DNA of 64,000 nucleotides from Hsuehochloa calcarea (lineage: Eukaryota > Streptophyta > Magnoliopsida > Poales > Poaceae): NCBI GenBank assembly GCA_036346395.1, contig CM070604.1, forward strand, positions 30,841,662-30,905,661, in the 5' to 3' direction. Positions within the stretch are counted from its first letter, which is position 1; the number at the start of each line of letters is the position of its first letter. The position numbers and the translations under genes are program-made. This document shows positions 45,469 to 57,890 of the stretch, one piece after another. The notes under the pieces were generated by a model that was not told the origin of the DNA, made no database searches, and saw nothing but the letters and a program-made list of their open reading frames with translations.

Positions 45469-45681
45469 CAGTTCCTCACCGGACAGGGCCTATAAAGTCA
45501 CCGTCTTCCTGAAGCAACAAATCTTGGTGTGGTAACGGAATAACCAGTACATGCCTAGAATAACACCAAAAGGTGACAACGGAATTACCATAAGGTCAGC
45601 AGTAAAATTCTCATCATCAATAGTGATATAACAGCCCGGACATACTGTAGAGCTAGAAATAAGACCCCCCGGAGAGCTGAC

Positions 45682-46236
45682 TTACACAGACTCAGAAATA
45701 TGCTGCAAACTCAAATCCGCCCTTTTAGCAAACAACATGGACACAAACGAATAAGTAGCCCTTGAATCAAACAGAACGAAAGCATCATGGGAATCGACTA
45801 GTAAAGTACCTGTCACCACGTCAGGACGGCCCACAGCCTCAGGGATTGGCATGGCGTAGACTCCCAGTGGTGTCGGAGCAGAGGATGCACCGACACTCGG
45901 TGAAGGGTAACCAGGAATTGCTGCGGGAGGAACGAACGAAGGCGGTGCAGACGAAATGGGGTTCCAGTAGAACCCCGCAGGAGGTGCAGGAGTAAATGCT
46001 GCAGGAGGAGCCCATCCTGAAGAGAACTGAGGCACAGGCGCAGCAGCCAAGGTTTGAACTGAACCCCGAGGAGCACTGGAAGAAAAAGCTGCTGGGACTG
46101 ACTCCCACCTGATGATGCTCGCTGGGTTCTGCTTGCATACTGACAACTTATGGCCTTCCCGACCACATTGACGACATGTCCCTCTGAAAGAACACTCTGA
46201 AGCCCGGTGCAACTCACCACACCTGAAGCATTTCAT
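45682..46236 (-). pseudogene. gypsy zinc knuckles and protease, active site changed
   Basis: The frame starts with two knuckles: CFRCGELHRASEC, which has one residue too few before H, and the regular CRQCGREGHKLSVC. A proline/alanine/serine-rich linker follows. At residues 157-160 the protease site reads DSRA where retropepsins have D-S/T-G-A (45768-45757). The glycine-to-arginine change would be expected to kill the protease. The frame ends at 45682 and protease sequence continues, degraded, to about 45480. Confidence 0.75.
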
Positions 46237-47300
46237 ACCTTGACCTGGAGCAGGAGCATCTGGGGTGTAGATGATGAAGAACGTGGCGCTGATGAAGAAG
46301 AATGCTAGTGCTGAATAGGGCGCGAGGGATGACCTCCCCGAAACCTCTTGGAAATAGGTCGCTGAGAAGACCCACCTCCCCCACCAAAACTCTGCTTCTG
46401 GCCACCACCAGCACCACCAGTAGGGACAGAGCCACTAGCAGCCTGCCTCTGCGAAGAAGGATCCCTCTCCAGCTCCACCCCCTGGCCTGTTCGACCACGG
46501 AGCCGAAGCCACACAAACCGGTCGCCCCCAGAATCTGGCGATACTCCTGATTGAAGCTCCAACGGAACCTCTTGGCCTTCTCCCGGTCATCATTAGCCAC
46601 CGCTAGTACAAAGCATACCAGATTGTTAAACTCTGTCTCATACTCAGACACTGACATCTTCCCTTGAACAAATGTCAGCAGCGATTACTCCATCTTCTCA
46701 AGGAAGGAATCCGGATAGTACTTTGTCCTGAATTTCTCCACGAATACCTCCCGTGTAACTGGTCCCTGCACTGGGGTCCTAGCAGACAGAACCCCTTCCC
46801 ACTAGATATCAGTTTGGCACTTCAGCTGAAAGGCCATAAATCGTGCCTTCTGCGCAGAAGTCAGCTCTAACACCCCAAATTGTCTTTCCATATACCTCAA
46901 CCAATCTGCAGCCCGAACCGGAGTACTTGCTCCATCAAAGGTGTCCAAGCGAAGCGACATCCACTCGCGGAGACTCATCCTAGCCTCGGGTAGAACTGCT
47001 GCAGCAACTAGTTCCGCCGTAGGCGCAGCGACCGCAGGAAACGCTGCCTGCGATTGCTCGCGGAGTAGCTGGTTCTCCCTCTGGAGATTCTGAATGATAT
47101 CTGCTGACACGGCCTGAGCCTCTGCGGTGGAGGAGCACCGAGGCAATATCTTCAATGCGAAGACCAAAGAGATCTCTCGGACGAAGGCGAAGACACAGCC
47201 GGACCGTGTCCACAACCACGACCACAGATCGGTGGATGACCATGGCCACGGCCTCTACCCCTTGCCATCTAAGAACATCACAGCAAATAAAACCAAACAC
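46237..47300 (-). pseudogene. gypsy gag capsid region, interrupted
   Basis: The frame 47215-46802 contains the Retrotrans_gag start (FDGASTPVRAADWLRYMERQF, split by family-typical spacing). It stops at 46802-46804, and the middle part lies in other frames (EVFVEKFRTKYYPDSF near 46750). The frame 46657 then resumes with MSVSEYETEFNNLVCF. At least one stop and two shifts are visible. The first 50 residues look poorly conserved. Confidence 0.7.
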
Positions 47301-47456
47301 TTAGCTTAACAGCAATATAGCACAAAATAATTCAACAACGACTCATTAATCGAGTCGCATCAATGGAAATGCGGAAGCAATGAATTACCTAACTCCTCCA
47401 ACTATGCACAGTGTGCCGATTTTAAGATGTTTGAATTAACCATGTATCTAAAGCCT

Positions 47457-47468
47457 GCTCTGATACCA
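47457..47468 (-). other. primer binding site of gypsy element
   Basis: GCTCTGATACCA on the plus strand (TGGTATCAGAGC on the minus strand), two bases inside the 5' LTR edge at 47471. Confidence 0.9.
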
Positions 47469-47470
47469 AC

Positions 47471-50400
47471 TGTAACACCTTGGCTATTCGGAAGCCAAGA
47501 TGCCACTAAAAACCTAACTTACAACTATGAAGAGAAATAATTTACACAAAAACTCATTTAAAAGAATAACATGGGCGTCCCAAAACCATATTAGGAACAA
47601 TTACTGAATCCAATTAAGTGAAGAAAACACATTTAACATGGGAGTATAAAACAATCATGCCCAAGTTAATTTATTACAGTTCAACACTTAACCAATGAAT
47701 GACATAACCAAATATTATTATTGGAGTCTGGAGTGAGATGAAATGTGTGAATAGTGTGGGTCTAATCCCTCCCCAAGATAGCCATCATCACTGATCACCT
47801 AAATTAGACAACAAAGCAAGAATAAGCCAGAGACTTCGCAAGTACAGTAAACAATTGATCATACAAAATTATGAATAAGTCAACCACAATACGAATTATG
47901 AACTTATCTCTGAAAACTTATGTGTATGTATGGAATGAATGGATGCATTAAAAGGAATGGACTGCACACATGCTCATACCGATATAGCGAGTGACACACC
48001 CATCGGTGTTCACCTAAGCCCGTACTTAACAAAGTCCGGGAATCCAATTACCGTATGAAGAACGTTTCATACGGGTGTTCGAAATTTGCGCACATTGAAA
48101 TGGTGGGTCTTACGTGCCCATACTAGAGTTGATGGGTCTATACAAATCTACTCCTGTGGATGGAACATGAACAACACACAAATGGAATGAAACATATACA
48201 ATGAATGTCACCACTTTCTTCCACATGGATTACCAATTAAAAACATAATATATTGTTGGGATACGCGGCAATGCTACGATAGTACAAACAAAAATTTACT
48301 GCGCAACCAAGGAACCACCGCAAGTAATAGATCACGAGATTACCGCTAGACGCGCCGACTCGTAGCGGAAGTAGAGTCGTTGTAGCGAGTTGATGCAGTC
48401 GTAGTCGTACTCACGACACGTCTCCTCCGTCGAGTAGTCGTACTCGTTGCGCGTCTGCTCCTCCGAGTGGTCGTACTTATCACGTTACTTCTCCTCCGAC
48501 TCTGGTAAGCTTCACGAGTTGCGGATCGTCCTAGAGCTGATGCTTCGCAACAACACCTCCGAGGTATCCACACGTACAGGGCAGGATCACCACGCGCTGG
48601 AGTGCTAGCACCGGCAGCGTGGTTAAGAAGGCGTGGCTATTAGGGTTTTGGAAGTTCTTCTAAAGATCATCCTCTTCTTCCTTACCCAATGCCACCGCCC
48701 CTCTTTATATAGGCATCCATGATGGGTCTCGTACCTGAGGCCCATTAGGAACTCGTGGCCTGTACGAATTTGTATCACCATCCAAAACAGATCCTTGCCC
48801 TTTAAGTGTGCATCCCCACAGGTTCATGTGTAATCGATTATGACTCGTAAACTCTTTTCCGATCACTAGTCGTTAGCGGTACCTAGCAACACATAACGAT
48901 TCCCAAAGACACATTGAATATATCGGACGAACCTTGATGTAATATGATCTATGATCAGGTCCTCATCACTTACGACCATTCAGATTCTATACGACTGTTG
49001 TAATTGGTCACGACGATTCGTAACTCCTTACGACTGTGTTCCTACCATTACGTGATTAAGTTTGACCGCCTCGACCAAAGACTTATCTCCATACGACTAG
49101 TCCGTAACTGATCAAACTAAGCGACCTACTCATGCATTCTCCCTTTGCCTCACGGTGTCTGGTTGAACTTCAGGTGAGATGATGTGTCATCCATGGACTG
49201 TTCAATACTTTCTCGATCGAGTGTCGGATAACATCATATGGTCGACACTTCGACCACTAGTGGCATGGCCATGCACTTTCTTTATCCGATCACCACAAGG
49301 GGCCCAGAGACATCTCTCCTGTTATGTTAGGAGGGGCAAATCCCATCTCGACCAGTCACATTCCTTCGCATGTTTCATAGCGTACCCGAAAGCTACCTTT
49401 ATAACTACCCAGTTACGGAGTAGCGTTTGGTAACCCCTAAGAGTGCTATTACACATGTAGGAAACCATGCTGATCTCAGGTCTAAGGATTATACATCATC
49501 ATTACTTGAGACCAACTAATGACACAAAGATTCATAACAATCTCAATAGTGTCTCAATGATGGGTCTATCCAACACCATGTTCTCTAACATGTGTTCACA
49601 TTATTGATTCGATATCTCCATATCAATGACCGGTGAAACCAGGTCATCAATCAATATATGTGCTAGTCATAGAGTCACCGTGTTCACCAAAGACCTCGGC
49701 CGACCGATACATTTAGAATGACATCATATAAGTTAAAGAGTTCCACCAACAAGTCACATACTTATTGATCTATAACAAATGATTCATTCAAGGAACACGA
49801 TAACATATTATCAAAATCATGAACATAATGAAATATCATCATCTCTATGATTGACTCTAGGGCATATTTCCAACATATATAATATGGAATATGAACATGG
49901 ATCATAAGATTAACGGTACATCAACAATCATTCAACAGAAATCAATATATACTAATACATTGTACTTGCCTTCCGCGATGTGACGCGCTAGGAGGCAACG
50001 AAGGTGCTTCTACACTCGCCGCCTAAACAATTATGTACTCGAAATAAGAACAACATGATACCGGACAAAGCTACCGATGATCTACAACAACTCCCTGACT
50101 ATCCAATACAACGAATAGACCCAAAACTGAAATCAGACAATTCATCCACCTGAAACGACTCTGGACAGCGGCACGGAAAAATTCATATCTATTGATTTGG
50201 GATTCAGAACGAGATGAGTCCAGTGCCCAACTAAACTTAATGAGCAAACCTACAAAATTCTAGTTGACAAGATTTCCTAATTAGGCTAAAATAATTTACT
50301 AAATAGAAGGTGAAAGTGCTAGACAGAAATCTGTCCAGACAAATAGAATAGCAGCGAAGAACATAACGTAACTTTAAATCTACAAATCCAATTAGAGTGT

Positions 50401-51253
50401 TTTTTTATCAATCTGGAAAGATGATAAATTTATCTACAGAAATCGTTTTGGGTTACAAGTCCGAATCTGATCCTAACCAAATCATATATTATTTAACAAC
50501 TTTACTGACAATTCTTGTCAGGTTTTTCAGGACAGCAGCAAAGAATCTATCGTAGCTTTTGAACCATCGATCGAAATCTGGTTATCTCGGCAGCTATGAA
50601 AATCTAAGAACCGTGGCTACAAATATCTAGGAGGTGAGAACCTCCAGATCGGCTTCTAAGAAGCCAAAACTAGGCGTGCAACAGACTAGACAGAACATAT
50701 CTACTAGGGACAGATTTCGATCCAACCAAATTTATTCGAATTCGCATCTACCAAATTGTCAAACGACCAAGAACGACGATTGTTACCCTTGACGATCCCA
50801 AGGAGGCGATGAATGAGCGCTTGGCGAAGACGATCCCCCTTCTCCTCTCTTCTCCCTTCTCCTGGCCGGCCACCACCCGCGAGAACCGACGCCCGTGGCA
50901 GCAGCAGGAGGAAATCGGAAGGAGCACTCGACGTCGGGGAGGAGGAGCACAACCACCAGGGAAGGGCGGCAGTAGGGGCAGTACGGGGGCGCCAAGATGG
51001 GGAGTGGGCCGGCAGCTTCGGGGTGGAGAGAGGGGGAGAGGGGCGGCTAGGGTTGGGGGGAGGCGCCCCGCCTTTTGGCCGGCTCCCCCTTGGCCGGTTG
51101 GCCCTCATGGGCCTCCTGGGACGCAGCCCGCAGCCCAGGTTTTCAAGAAAAACCAGAAAACCCCCCGCCGAAATAGGAATTTTTTATTCTTTAACTGTCT
51201 TTTCCCTCCCCGGCTTAAATTCTAATTACTCGATTCGATTTTGGGGTATTACA
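47471..51253 (-). repeat. 5' LTR of gypsy element, interrupted by solo LTR
   Basis: The LTR covers 47471-48253 plus 49876-51253, about 2,156 bp without the insertion. It ends TGTAACACC at the inner side and GGTATTACA at 51253. It keeps the 260 bp lost from the 3' LTR. Confidence 0.88.
48254..49875 (-). mobile_element. copia solo LTR (BARE/Angela/RIRE1-like)
   Basis: This 1,622-bp sequence has TGTTGG...CCAACA ends and is flanked by TATAT (48249-48253 and 49876-49880). On the minus strand it begins TGTTGGAAATATGCCCTA, the start known from the BARE/Angela/RIRE1 group. A minus-strand TATA box (complement of CTTTATATA, about 48708-48716) is present. There is no internal region, so it arose by LTR-LTR recombination. 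The corresponding site in the other LTR (about 40980) is empty. Confidence 0.85.
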
Positions 51254-52887
51254 GAGCTTTTCCAAAATTAAAAGACAAATTAATGTTAAAAATATTTTTA
51301 TTAAGTTCCAAATAATTCAAGGAATTTCTGTGTATTTTTCAAGAATTTTTTTGACATTATTTACTATTTTCTAACAAACCTTTTTGATTTTGTTGTATTT
51401 TTTGAAATTCAAAAAATCATTTAAAATCTTCAACACTGTTCATGGGCCGAATTCCTCCAGCCCGTTACTGTGTGCTTTCTCTGGCCCAGCTTTCCCCAGC
51501 CATTTCCCGCCGCTCCGGCTCGACCGCTCCGTCCCGCGCCACTTCCCCGCTCTCGATGCCAACCGGCCCCACCGGCCAACTACTTGCGCTCTACCCGCCC
51601 GCTCTCTCTCTCTCTCTCGCTGATGCCTGTGGCTCACCCATCAGCTTTCGAATGCACTATTTTTCTTCCTCCCTGTTTCTCTGCACAAGCGCACCTGCTC
51701 CCCCCTCGCGTTCTCCGCCTGCGCCCGCTCCCTCGTTCGCTATCTCAATCCCAACGCCGCATCTGTGCTCGCGTCAGCGTTCCATCCCATTGCCTCCCCG
51801 TTCTCCACCTCGGTCTCCCGCCCCATCCCCGTTCTCCTCCTTGGTCCCCCGCCCTAACCATATTTTTCGCTGACGCCGCCAGAGCTCAGCCGAAAGCCCG
51901 CCGCTTCCTCCACGCGAATCCCATCCTCCGAACCTCCCCACGTCCTATAAAATGGAGCACTGGGAGCACCGCAAGCCTCTCTCTGTTTCCCCCTGCTCCC
52001 ACTCTTTCTCTCGCCCCCAGCTCGTTGTATTTCAAGCTTTCTCCCCACCGGCCTTGCTCCACGCCGCCACTTCTTGCGCCGCCACCTCGCCTCCTCTTGC
52101 GCCATCGACCCCACCTCCGACATCGTAGGAGCACGGGCCACCCCGTGCGCGCCTCCTTGTCACTAGAAGTCCACCCGAGCGCCACCGCCGCCTTCGGCCA
52201 CCGCCATCGCCGCTTCCTCCTCTCCCCACCTTCCGCTCCGCCTCTCCCCGTCGATGAGACCGTGAGCACTGGGTTCGCCTTCCAACTCTCTAGCCACTGG
52301 TGCCCTCGCCACTGGCCATCTCCCCGCCGTTCACTAGCGACCATCGGGCCCGTGCGCTGTTGCTTCGCCACCGACGTGGCGTGCAACCTCAGCGCCACCG
52401 CAGTGCCAGCTCTGCCCTAATGCGTACGTGGCAGGCGCGTCAGCACCCGCGTGGCGCCTTGTACCAGCGCGCGCCAGAGTGCTATTCTATGCGCTCGGTC
52501 CATCGTGGACTGGCGCACTCCCGTGGACCCTGTCCATACAGGACGTGGGGCCCACCTGTCAGCGACTCACCCCTTTTTCTTTTAAAAAATAATTCGATTT
52601 GTTTGGTCTTGATCCAGTCGGTTGCTGTTGCAAGTCAATGGGTTTCCGCCAAAGTTGCTTTCGTCCCGCTGCCGTCTCTTTATTTAGTGTCAGCCCTGCA
52701 TGGCTTAATAAATGTAAATTTGACCTTAAGGTTACAACTATTATTTATTAATAAAATTAGTCATTTATTCTTATATTAGTCTTGTGTGGAATGATATTCA
52801 TCTATGTTGACACTATATACACTAGCGTGATCCTAGACTAGTGTTGTATACACAAGGATCCATATTTATATATTTGGGGTCCCGATA
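51254..52887 (+). repeat. 5' LTR (partial) of second gypsy element
   Basis: It ends just before the primer site at 52892. It contains an AT-rich start, a long C-rich part, TATAAAAT (51946-51953) and GTGGGGCCCACCTGTCAGCG. Its left end adjoins the first gypsy element with no clear TG start, so it may be truncated there. The 316-codon frame at 51470-52420 lies inside it and is not a gene. Confidence 0.6.
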
Positions 52888-52891
52888 GAGG

Positions 52892-52903
52892 TGGTATCAG
52901 AGC
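52892..52903 (+). other. primer binding site of second gypsy element
   Basis: TGGTATCAGAGC follows the LTR end by about four bases and fixes the plus orientation. Confidence 0.88.
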
Positions 52904-53151
52904 CATACTGACTGTAAGTCTTGACCTTAATTAAATCGGCTACCCTTAAGAAGTTCAAAACTATTTTCTAAAGCAAAAATTAACTTGCAAGATTAAAGAA
53001 TTGCTTAACTTCTTTTATCTCTATGTGGACACATCTAGTGATGACAATCTTCTCTCCACTGATTTTAAGTTGGTTCTTACCTTTTGCCTGTCTTTGTTAA
53101 ATGGCATGACTTCATACCTATGGAGAGCATACCGAAGGTTTCGCTGCTGAG

Positions 53152-53661
53152 TTGTGGAAGATTCTACATGCACTTGGAGGATTTGAGAGACCACTCTACC
53201 AAGGCACCAACTGGATGGTTAATGGTCGAAATCGTGGTGTGCTATGTCGATTGACCATCTACGCCCCGAAGGATACCAAGTCCAGTCGTCCCATGAACAT
53301 CACCGTTAGGAGGGCCATTTTCGCTGAAGGGATCTCGGAGTCTTCACATCTTGCCATCCTATGAGTGTGCAACATCTACACCACCAAGTTGAAGTATTTA
53401 GTTTTTCACCTTCACCCCCGTGCCGCCGCCGTTGATCTTCCTGTGTGCTATCCGTCCACCGACAAAGAAGAAGATGCTACTGTGGTTCACCTTGCTCACT
53501 TCATCGTTGCCCAAGAGGAAGCCTTGGAAACTACTGCCATAGACCTACAAGGAGTCTACGAGATGTTGCAACTTGCAGAAGAGAGGATTGCAGAGCTAGA
53601 GGAAGCTTTGTACGTTCTGGAGCCCGTGGAGACTAAGGAACCCATGGAGCTTGGGAGCTAG
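53152..53661 (+). pseudogene. extra ORF between LTR and gag, one in-frame stop
   Basis: One reading frame of 170 codons is interrupted only by TGA at 53362-53364. The C-terminal third is glutamate-rich and coiled-coil-like (MLQLAEERIAELEEALYVLE). I recognise no domain. Position before gag suggests an accessory reading frame of this retroelement lineage rather than a host gene. It may begin slightly upstream of the ATG at 53152. Function is unknown. Confidence 0.5.
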
Positions 53662-54138
53662 AGGAGCCCGAGGAGCCAGAGGAGTCAGATCCAGTCATGC
53701 CTGCACTCGAGCCACCTGTTCCTGTTGCGCCAATTCCAGGACATCAGGATCAATTCGTGAGGATGCCTACTTGTCTACCAACCTACGGCAGGGAAGAGCG
53801 CTATCGTGGTTGTGAAGGTTACCTTAGTGATTGAGTCAGTTGAGTTTTAGGCTTAGTCAGTTGAGGCTCAGTGTGTGAGAGCCAGGTCAACTTAAGATTA
53901 GAAGTGTCATCCTTTAGATGGTAGATTTATTTGATCAGTTCGCTTTTATTTTCTTGTGTGCGGTATGAGCTGCAAAAGCCCTTATACATTTGTTGCATCC
54001 ATACTAAGACCTTTATTAATATATAGTAATTTCATTTGAGTTCTTCATGCCGTGTTTGTTGGGTTTAACCTACCCCAGCATAGTTCTTAACTTACCTTGT
54101 GCTTGCTACCTTATCTCATCCCTTCGAGCTTTCATCAG

Positions 54139-56330
54139 ATGGTTCAGACTCGCAACACCGCTGCCAATGGATCAGGACCAATGGAGCCAATGGAGTAGAG
54201 GGAAGTGAATAGACCCCCACATGAGCAGTTCCACCTCAAGCACCGCTGATAGATCTACAGAACTTTGGAGCATTCATGGCCGCACAGACTCAGATGATGT
54301 ATACAATGATGAATCAGATGCAAAATATGAACAGTAACCAAGCCAACCACAACATTTAGCACCAGCTGCTCATGGTCACAATGGATAGTCTAAATTAGCA
54401 GAATTCATGAGAACCCGCCCGCCGACTTTTGTTGGAAGTGTTTCACTAGTGGAAGCTGATGATTGGCTTCACGTGATTGAAAGGAAGTTGTTGATCACTC
54501 AGTACAATGATCACATGAGGGTTCTTTATGATACCCGTCAGATGGAAGGAATAGCCGCTGAATGGTGGGAGAATTTTTGTGTTATGCATGAGACACCGCT
54601 AAACATTACTTGGGAAGAGTTCTCTGCAGCTTTTCACCAGTACCACGTGATGAGTCACGGTGGCCCGATCTTCCGATAGGTTCGATTTGGTTCGTCGTGA
54701 GGACGTTGATGCTTTGAGGCTTCCGACCAACAGATCATCACCTCGCAATTCGCTACACCCGCACGCCTGTCGTTATCGACCACGCTTGCACGCGATCGAC
54801 CTTACCACGAAGGTTATTGTTCCTACAAGCAATCGAAGAAACTTACAAGAACAAGGTAGATGCAATCTGAATTGTATTGCGGATATAGATGAAGTTTACA
54901 AGTGGGGTTCCTCAAACCGATAATCGGCGAAACTGCAATTGGCAGAATAATCTAAGAAAAACCCCCTCTAAACTATGGCGCTCTTCGATATATATAGGGA
55001 ACGTGAGGAGGTCGACCTAGGGTTATGCGGTAGTGGGATGAAGCGTACACAACCTGGACTCCGACCCGCTACGCTTACAAAGTCTTATTAGTTTCCAAAC
55101 GGTGACGCAAAGACCTTGTGTTGCGTATTTACGTCGAAGATCTGGTCGTAGGACTGGTCCTAGGGTGGTCTTGAAGAGTCCATGTTATCTTTGGTCGTAG
55201 ATTGTGTCCAACGAGTACTGTGCTCGCTTTTCTGGTCGTAGGTTGCTCCAATCGAATCAACTAGTCGTAGGTCTTCTTGCAATGGTCGTAGACCTTCTTG
55301 AACTGGTCGTAGTCCTAGATTCCTGAGTACAAGTAAATCATCTCCATTAGGCAGCATCATAGAGTTCTCAAATAATACACTCAGCCCTAGAAACGACTTT
55401 ACCTGATCGATTAAGTGACGTGCTCTAGCTCTTGTCATAGGACCGTGTAGTTCAGCACCCAGATCTGGAGGGTCTTGTGTCGTGCGTGTATCCGAAGGAG
55501 GGATGTCCTCATCACCATGTGCCAGAGGAAATCATAGATCTGAAAAGGGATGAGTTCCATGCAGTTAAGAAAATAGGTATTACAGTGTCTTATTACTTCA
55601 ACAAGTTCTCTCAGCTTGCACGTTATGCTGCAGAAGATGTCGCTATCGACAAGGCTCGATAGAGTCATTTCTTGAAAGTATTGAATACCGTACTGCATGT
55701 TAGTGCGAATGCTCATACTTTCTCATACATTCAAGAGTTGGATATAAGGCTTTGATCCTTGAGGATAAGCACAAGGAGTTGGAAGATAACCGCAAGTGCG
55801 GAATGGCTCAGCAAGTAATTCATCAATCTCAACAGAGAGTGAGGACAGTTACTCAGTAGTTTACTCACTTTCCACCGCAGAATTCGTTTAGAACATGTGC
55901 ACCTGCACCAGCACCTCGTCTAGCTGCTTGAAATTTTTGTAATCCTGCTTTAGTCAACCTCAATCTAGAAGGTCACTAGCAGAACACTCCCAGACTTTGC
56001 TATACCCATCGAGAGCCGGGACACTTTGCTAACAACTGCCCTCAGAAGGGAACAATGACACCAGTCCGTTTTCACCTTGGAGCTACCCCAACCAACACGC
56101 CAGCGCCAGCCAACAATCGAGCACCTCCTCAAGTTGTCGGTCAAGCCGGATGAGCGCCACAGTCTGTGGTTAGAGGTTGTGTCAACCACGTCACATTGCA
56201 AGGAGCTTCGGAAGCACCCGACTTCGTACTGGATAAATTTTTAGTTAACTCAGTACATACATCAGTTTTGTTTGATTATGGAGCTTTGCATTCATTTGTT
56301 TCTCGACTTTTGTGAATAAGAATAATTTGA
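54139..56330 (+). pseudogene. gypsy gag and protease, interrupted
   Basis: It starts at ATG 54139 (MVQTRNTAANG) with a stop at 54196. The capsid part is seen in the frame 54407-54649 (FVGSVSLVEADDWLHVIERKL, divided by usual spacing, and AAEWWENF). It is split after FHQYHV by the insertion 54650-55512 and resumes with PEEIIDLKRDEFHAVK at 55522. The nucleocapsid knuckle (about 55997-56038) reads CYTHREPGHFANNC, so the second cysteine is histidine. The protease box reads FDYGALHSFV near 56272, with aspartate and glycine kept. Confidence 0.75.
54650..55512. mobile_element. 863-bp insertion in gypsy gag, class unknown
   Basis: The gag reading FHQYHV...PEEI is split here. The flanks TACCACGTG (54641-54649) and CACCATGTG (55513-55521) look like a 9-bp duplication with two changes. 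The insert starts ATGAG and ends CTCAT, with little further terminal symmetry. It contains a TATA-like ATATATATAG near 54994 and six copies of a (T)GGTCGTAG motif between 55144 and 55313. No transposase is seen. A solo LTR or a Mutator-like derivative are both possible. Confidence 0.55.
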
Positions 56331-57480
56331 AAGTTATGCATACTTGTTAGTGCAATCGCCTAGAGGAAAGTTAAGCTCTAAAGTGAGATGTTTAGTAGCT
56401 AAGTTACTCATTTCTGGAGTTGAGTTGCTAGCCAACCTCATTGTCTTAGACACCCATAATTTAGACGTCATACTTGGCATGAATTGGTTATCAAAGCACA
56501 AAGTTGTGCTAGATTGTGGCCGATGAGCTGTAACAATTGAATGTACCAATGGAAAGAAAGTGAAGTTTTTAGCAACTACAGTGCGTGATGGACAGCTAGT
56601 AATCAATAGTTTGAAAACAGTATCTTTAGAGGATTTACCTGTTGTCAGAGACTATCCGGATGTTTTTCCAAAAGATTTACCAGGAATGCCACCAGATCAT
56701 GACATTGAGTTCGTTATTGATTTATTGCCAGGAACAGCACCAATTTCCAAGAGATCCTATCGGATGCCAGCTGATGAGTTAGTACAAATGAAGAAACAGA
56801 TTGGAGAACTTCTTGAGAATAGTTTCATGAGAATTACTTCGTGGCCTTGGGGAGCACCAGTCTTGTTTGTCAGAAAGAAAGATGGAAGTGTAAGAATGTG
56901 TATCGATAATCATGCCCTCATTGAGGTTACTATCAAGAATAAGTATCCACTTCCTCGGATAGATGATTTGTTTGATCAGATGAAAAGAGTCGGAGTATTC
57001 TCAAAAGACCGTTCTGCGATCATGTTATCATGAGTTGAAGATTTGTCGAAGGATTTACCGAAGATTGCTTTTTCTTCGAGATACAGACATTATGAGTTCT
57101 TAGTCATGTATTTTGGTATGACTAATGCCCTACATATTTCATAAACATGATGAATAAGGTTTTCATAGAATATTTGGACAAGTTTGTAGTAGTATTCATT
57201 GATAATATTTTGGTCTATTCCAAGACTGAAGAATAACATATCGAGCACTTGAGAACAATACTAGAGGAACTTAGAGAGCATCAGTTGTAGGCCTAGTTCA
57301 ACAAGTGTGATTTTTGGAAACAAGAAGTTGATTTCCTTGGTCATGTGATGACAGCTAAAGGGGTAACAGTTGACTCCAGTAAGGTTAAAGCAATTTTACA
57401 TTGGGAGCCGCCTAAGACAGTGACTCAAATTTGCAGTTTCCTTGGAATGGCCGGATAATACCACCATTTTATTGAAGGAT
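56331..57480 (+). pseudogene. gypsy reverse transcriptase, catalytic Asp changed
   Basis: Frame 56344-56526 has the LDVILGMNWL block that ends the protease. Frame 56560-57033 has [38 protein letters not shown] and [13 protein letters not shown]. After shifts, the catalytic box reads FIDN (57195-57206): the second aspartate is asparagine. HVMTAKGVTVD and FLGMAG follow with stops at 57235 and 57459. Confidence 0.8.
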
Positions 57481-57890
57481 TTTTTTACAATTTCTAAGCT
57501 TCTTACGTAGTTGTTGAAGAAAGAGAAAATTTTTGCTTGGACTCCAGCTTGCAAGGAAAGTTTTCAGGTGTTGAAGAAACATATGACATTAGGCTCAGTT
57601 CTAGTTCTACTAGATATTTGGAAGGATTTTGATATCTATTGTAATGTGTCACGTAAAGGATTAGGTTGCATCCTGATGCAAGAAGGAATAGTTGTTGCCT
57701 ATGCATCGAAACAACTGAGACCTCATAAGGAGAATTACCCTACCTATGATTTGGAATTAGCTGTTGTGGTGCATGCCTTAAAAATTTAACATCACTATCT
57801 TATTGGTAATTGTTGTGAGATATATACAAATCATAAGAGCTTGAAGTAAATTTTCACACAGTCTGATCTGAACATGGGGTAAAGGAGATG
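57481..57890 (+). pseudogene. gypsy RNase H
   Basis: Frame 57511-57789 contains [34 protein letters not shown] (the usual D in the first box is N), [20 protein letters not shown] and [12 protein letters not shown], then a stop replaces tryptophan. Remnants continue to the [16 protein letters not shown] block at about 57860-57910. Confidence 0.75.

Larger units (their letters stand above)
40468..51253 (-). mobile_element. Ty3/gypsy retrotransposon, minus strand
   Basis: The order on the minus strand is 5' LTR (51253-47471, interrupted by a solo LTR), primer site, gag with two zinc knuckles, protease, RT, RNase H, integrase, purine tract and 3' LTR (42363-40468). RT before integrase defines Ty3/gypsy. 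The 3' LTR lacks about 260 bp present in the 5' LTR (after 40750). The outer end at 40468 is altered (TTCAACAAC instead of TGTAACACC), and no target duplication is recognisable. The polyprotein is broken and has changed catalytic residues. I do not assign a sublineage; no chromodomain was seen. Confidence 0.9.

Noticed and set aside
51442..52420. 316-codon Ser/Pro/Arg-rich ORF and overlapping frames
   Set aside because: It lies between LTR landmarks (TATAAAAT at 51946, primer site at 52892) and has no domain; it is a C-rich LTR leader rather than a gene.
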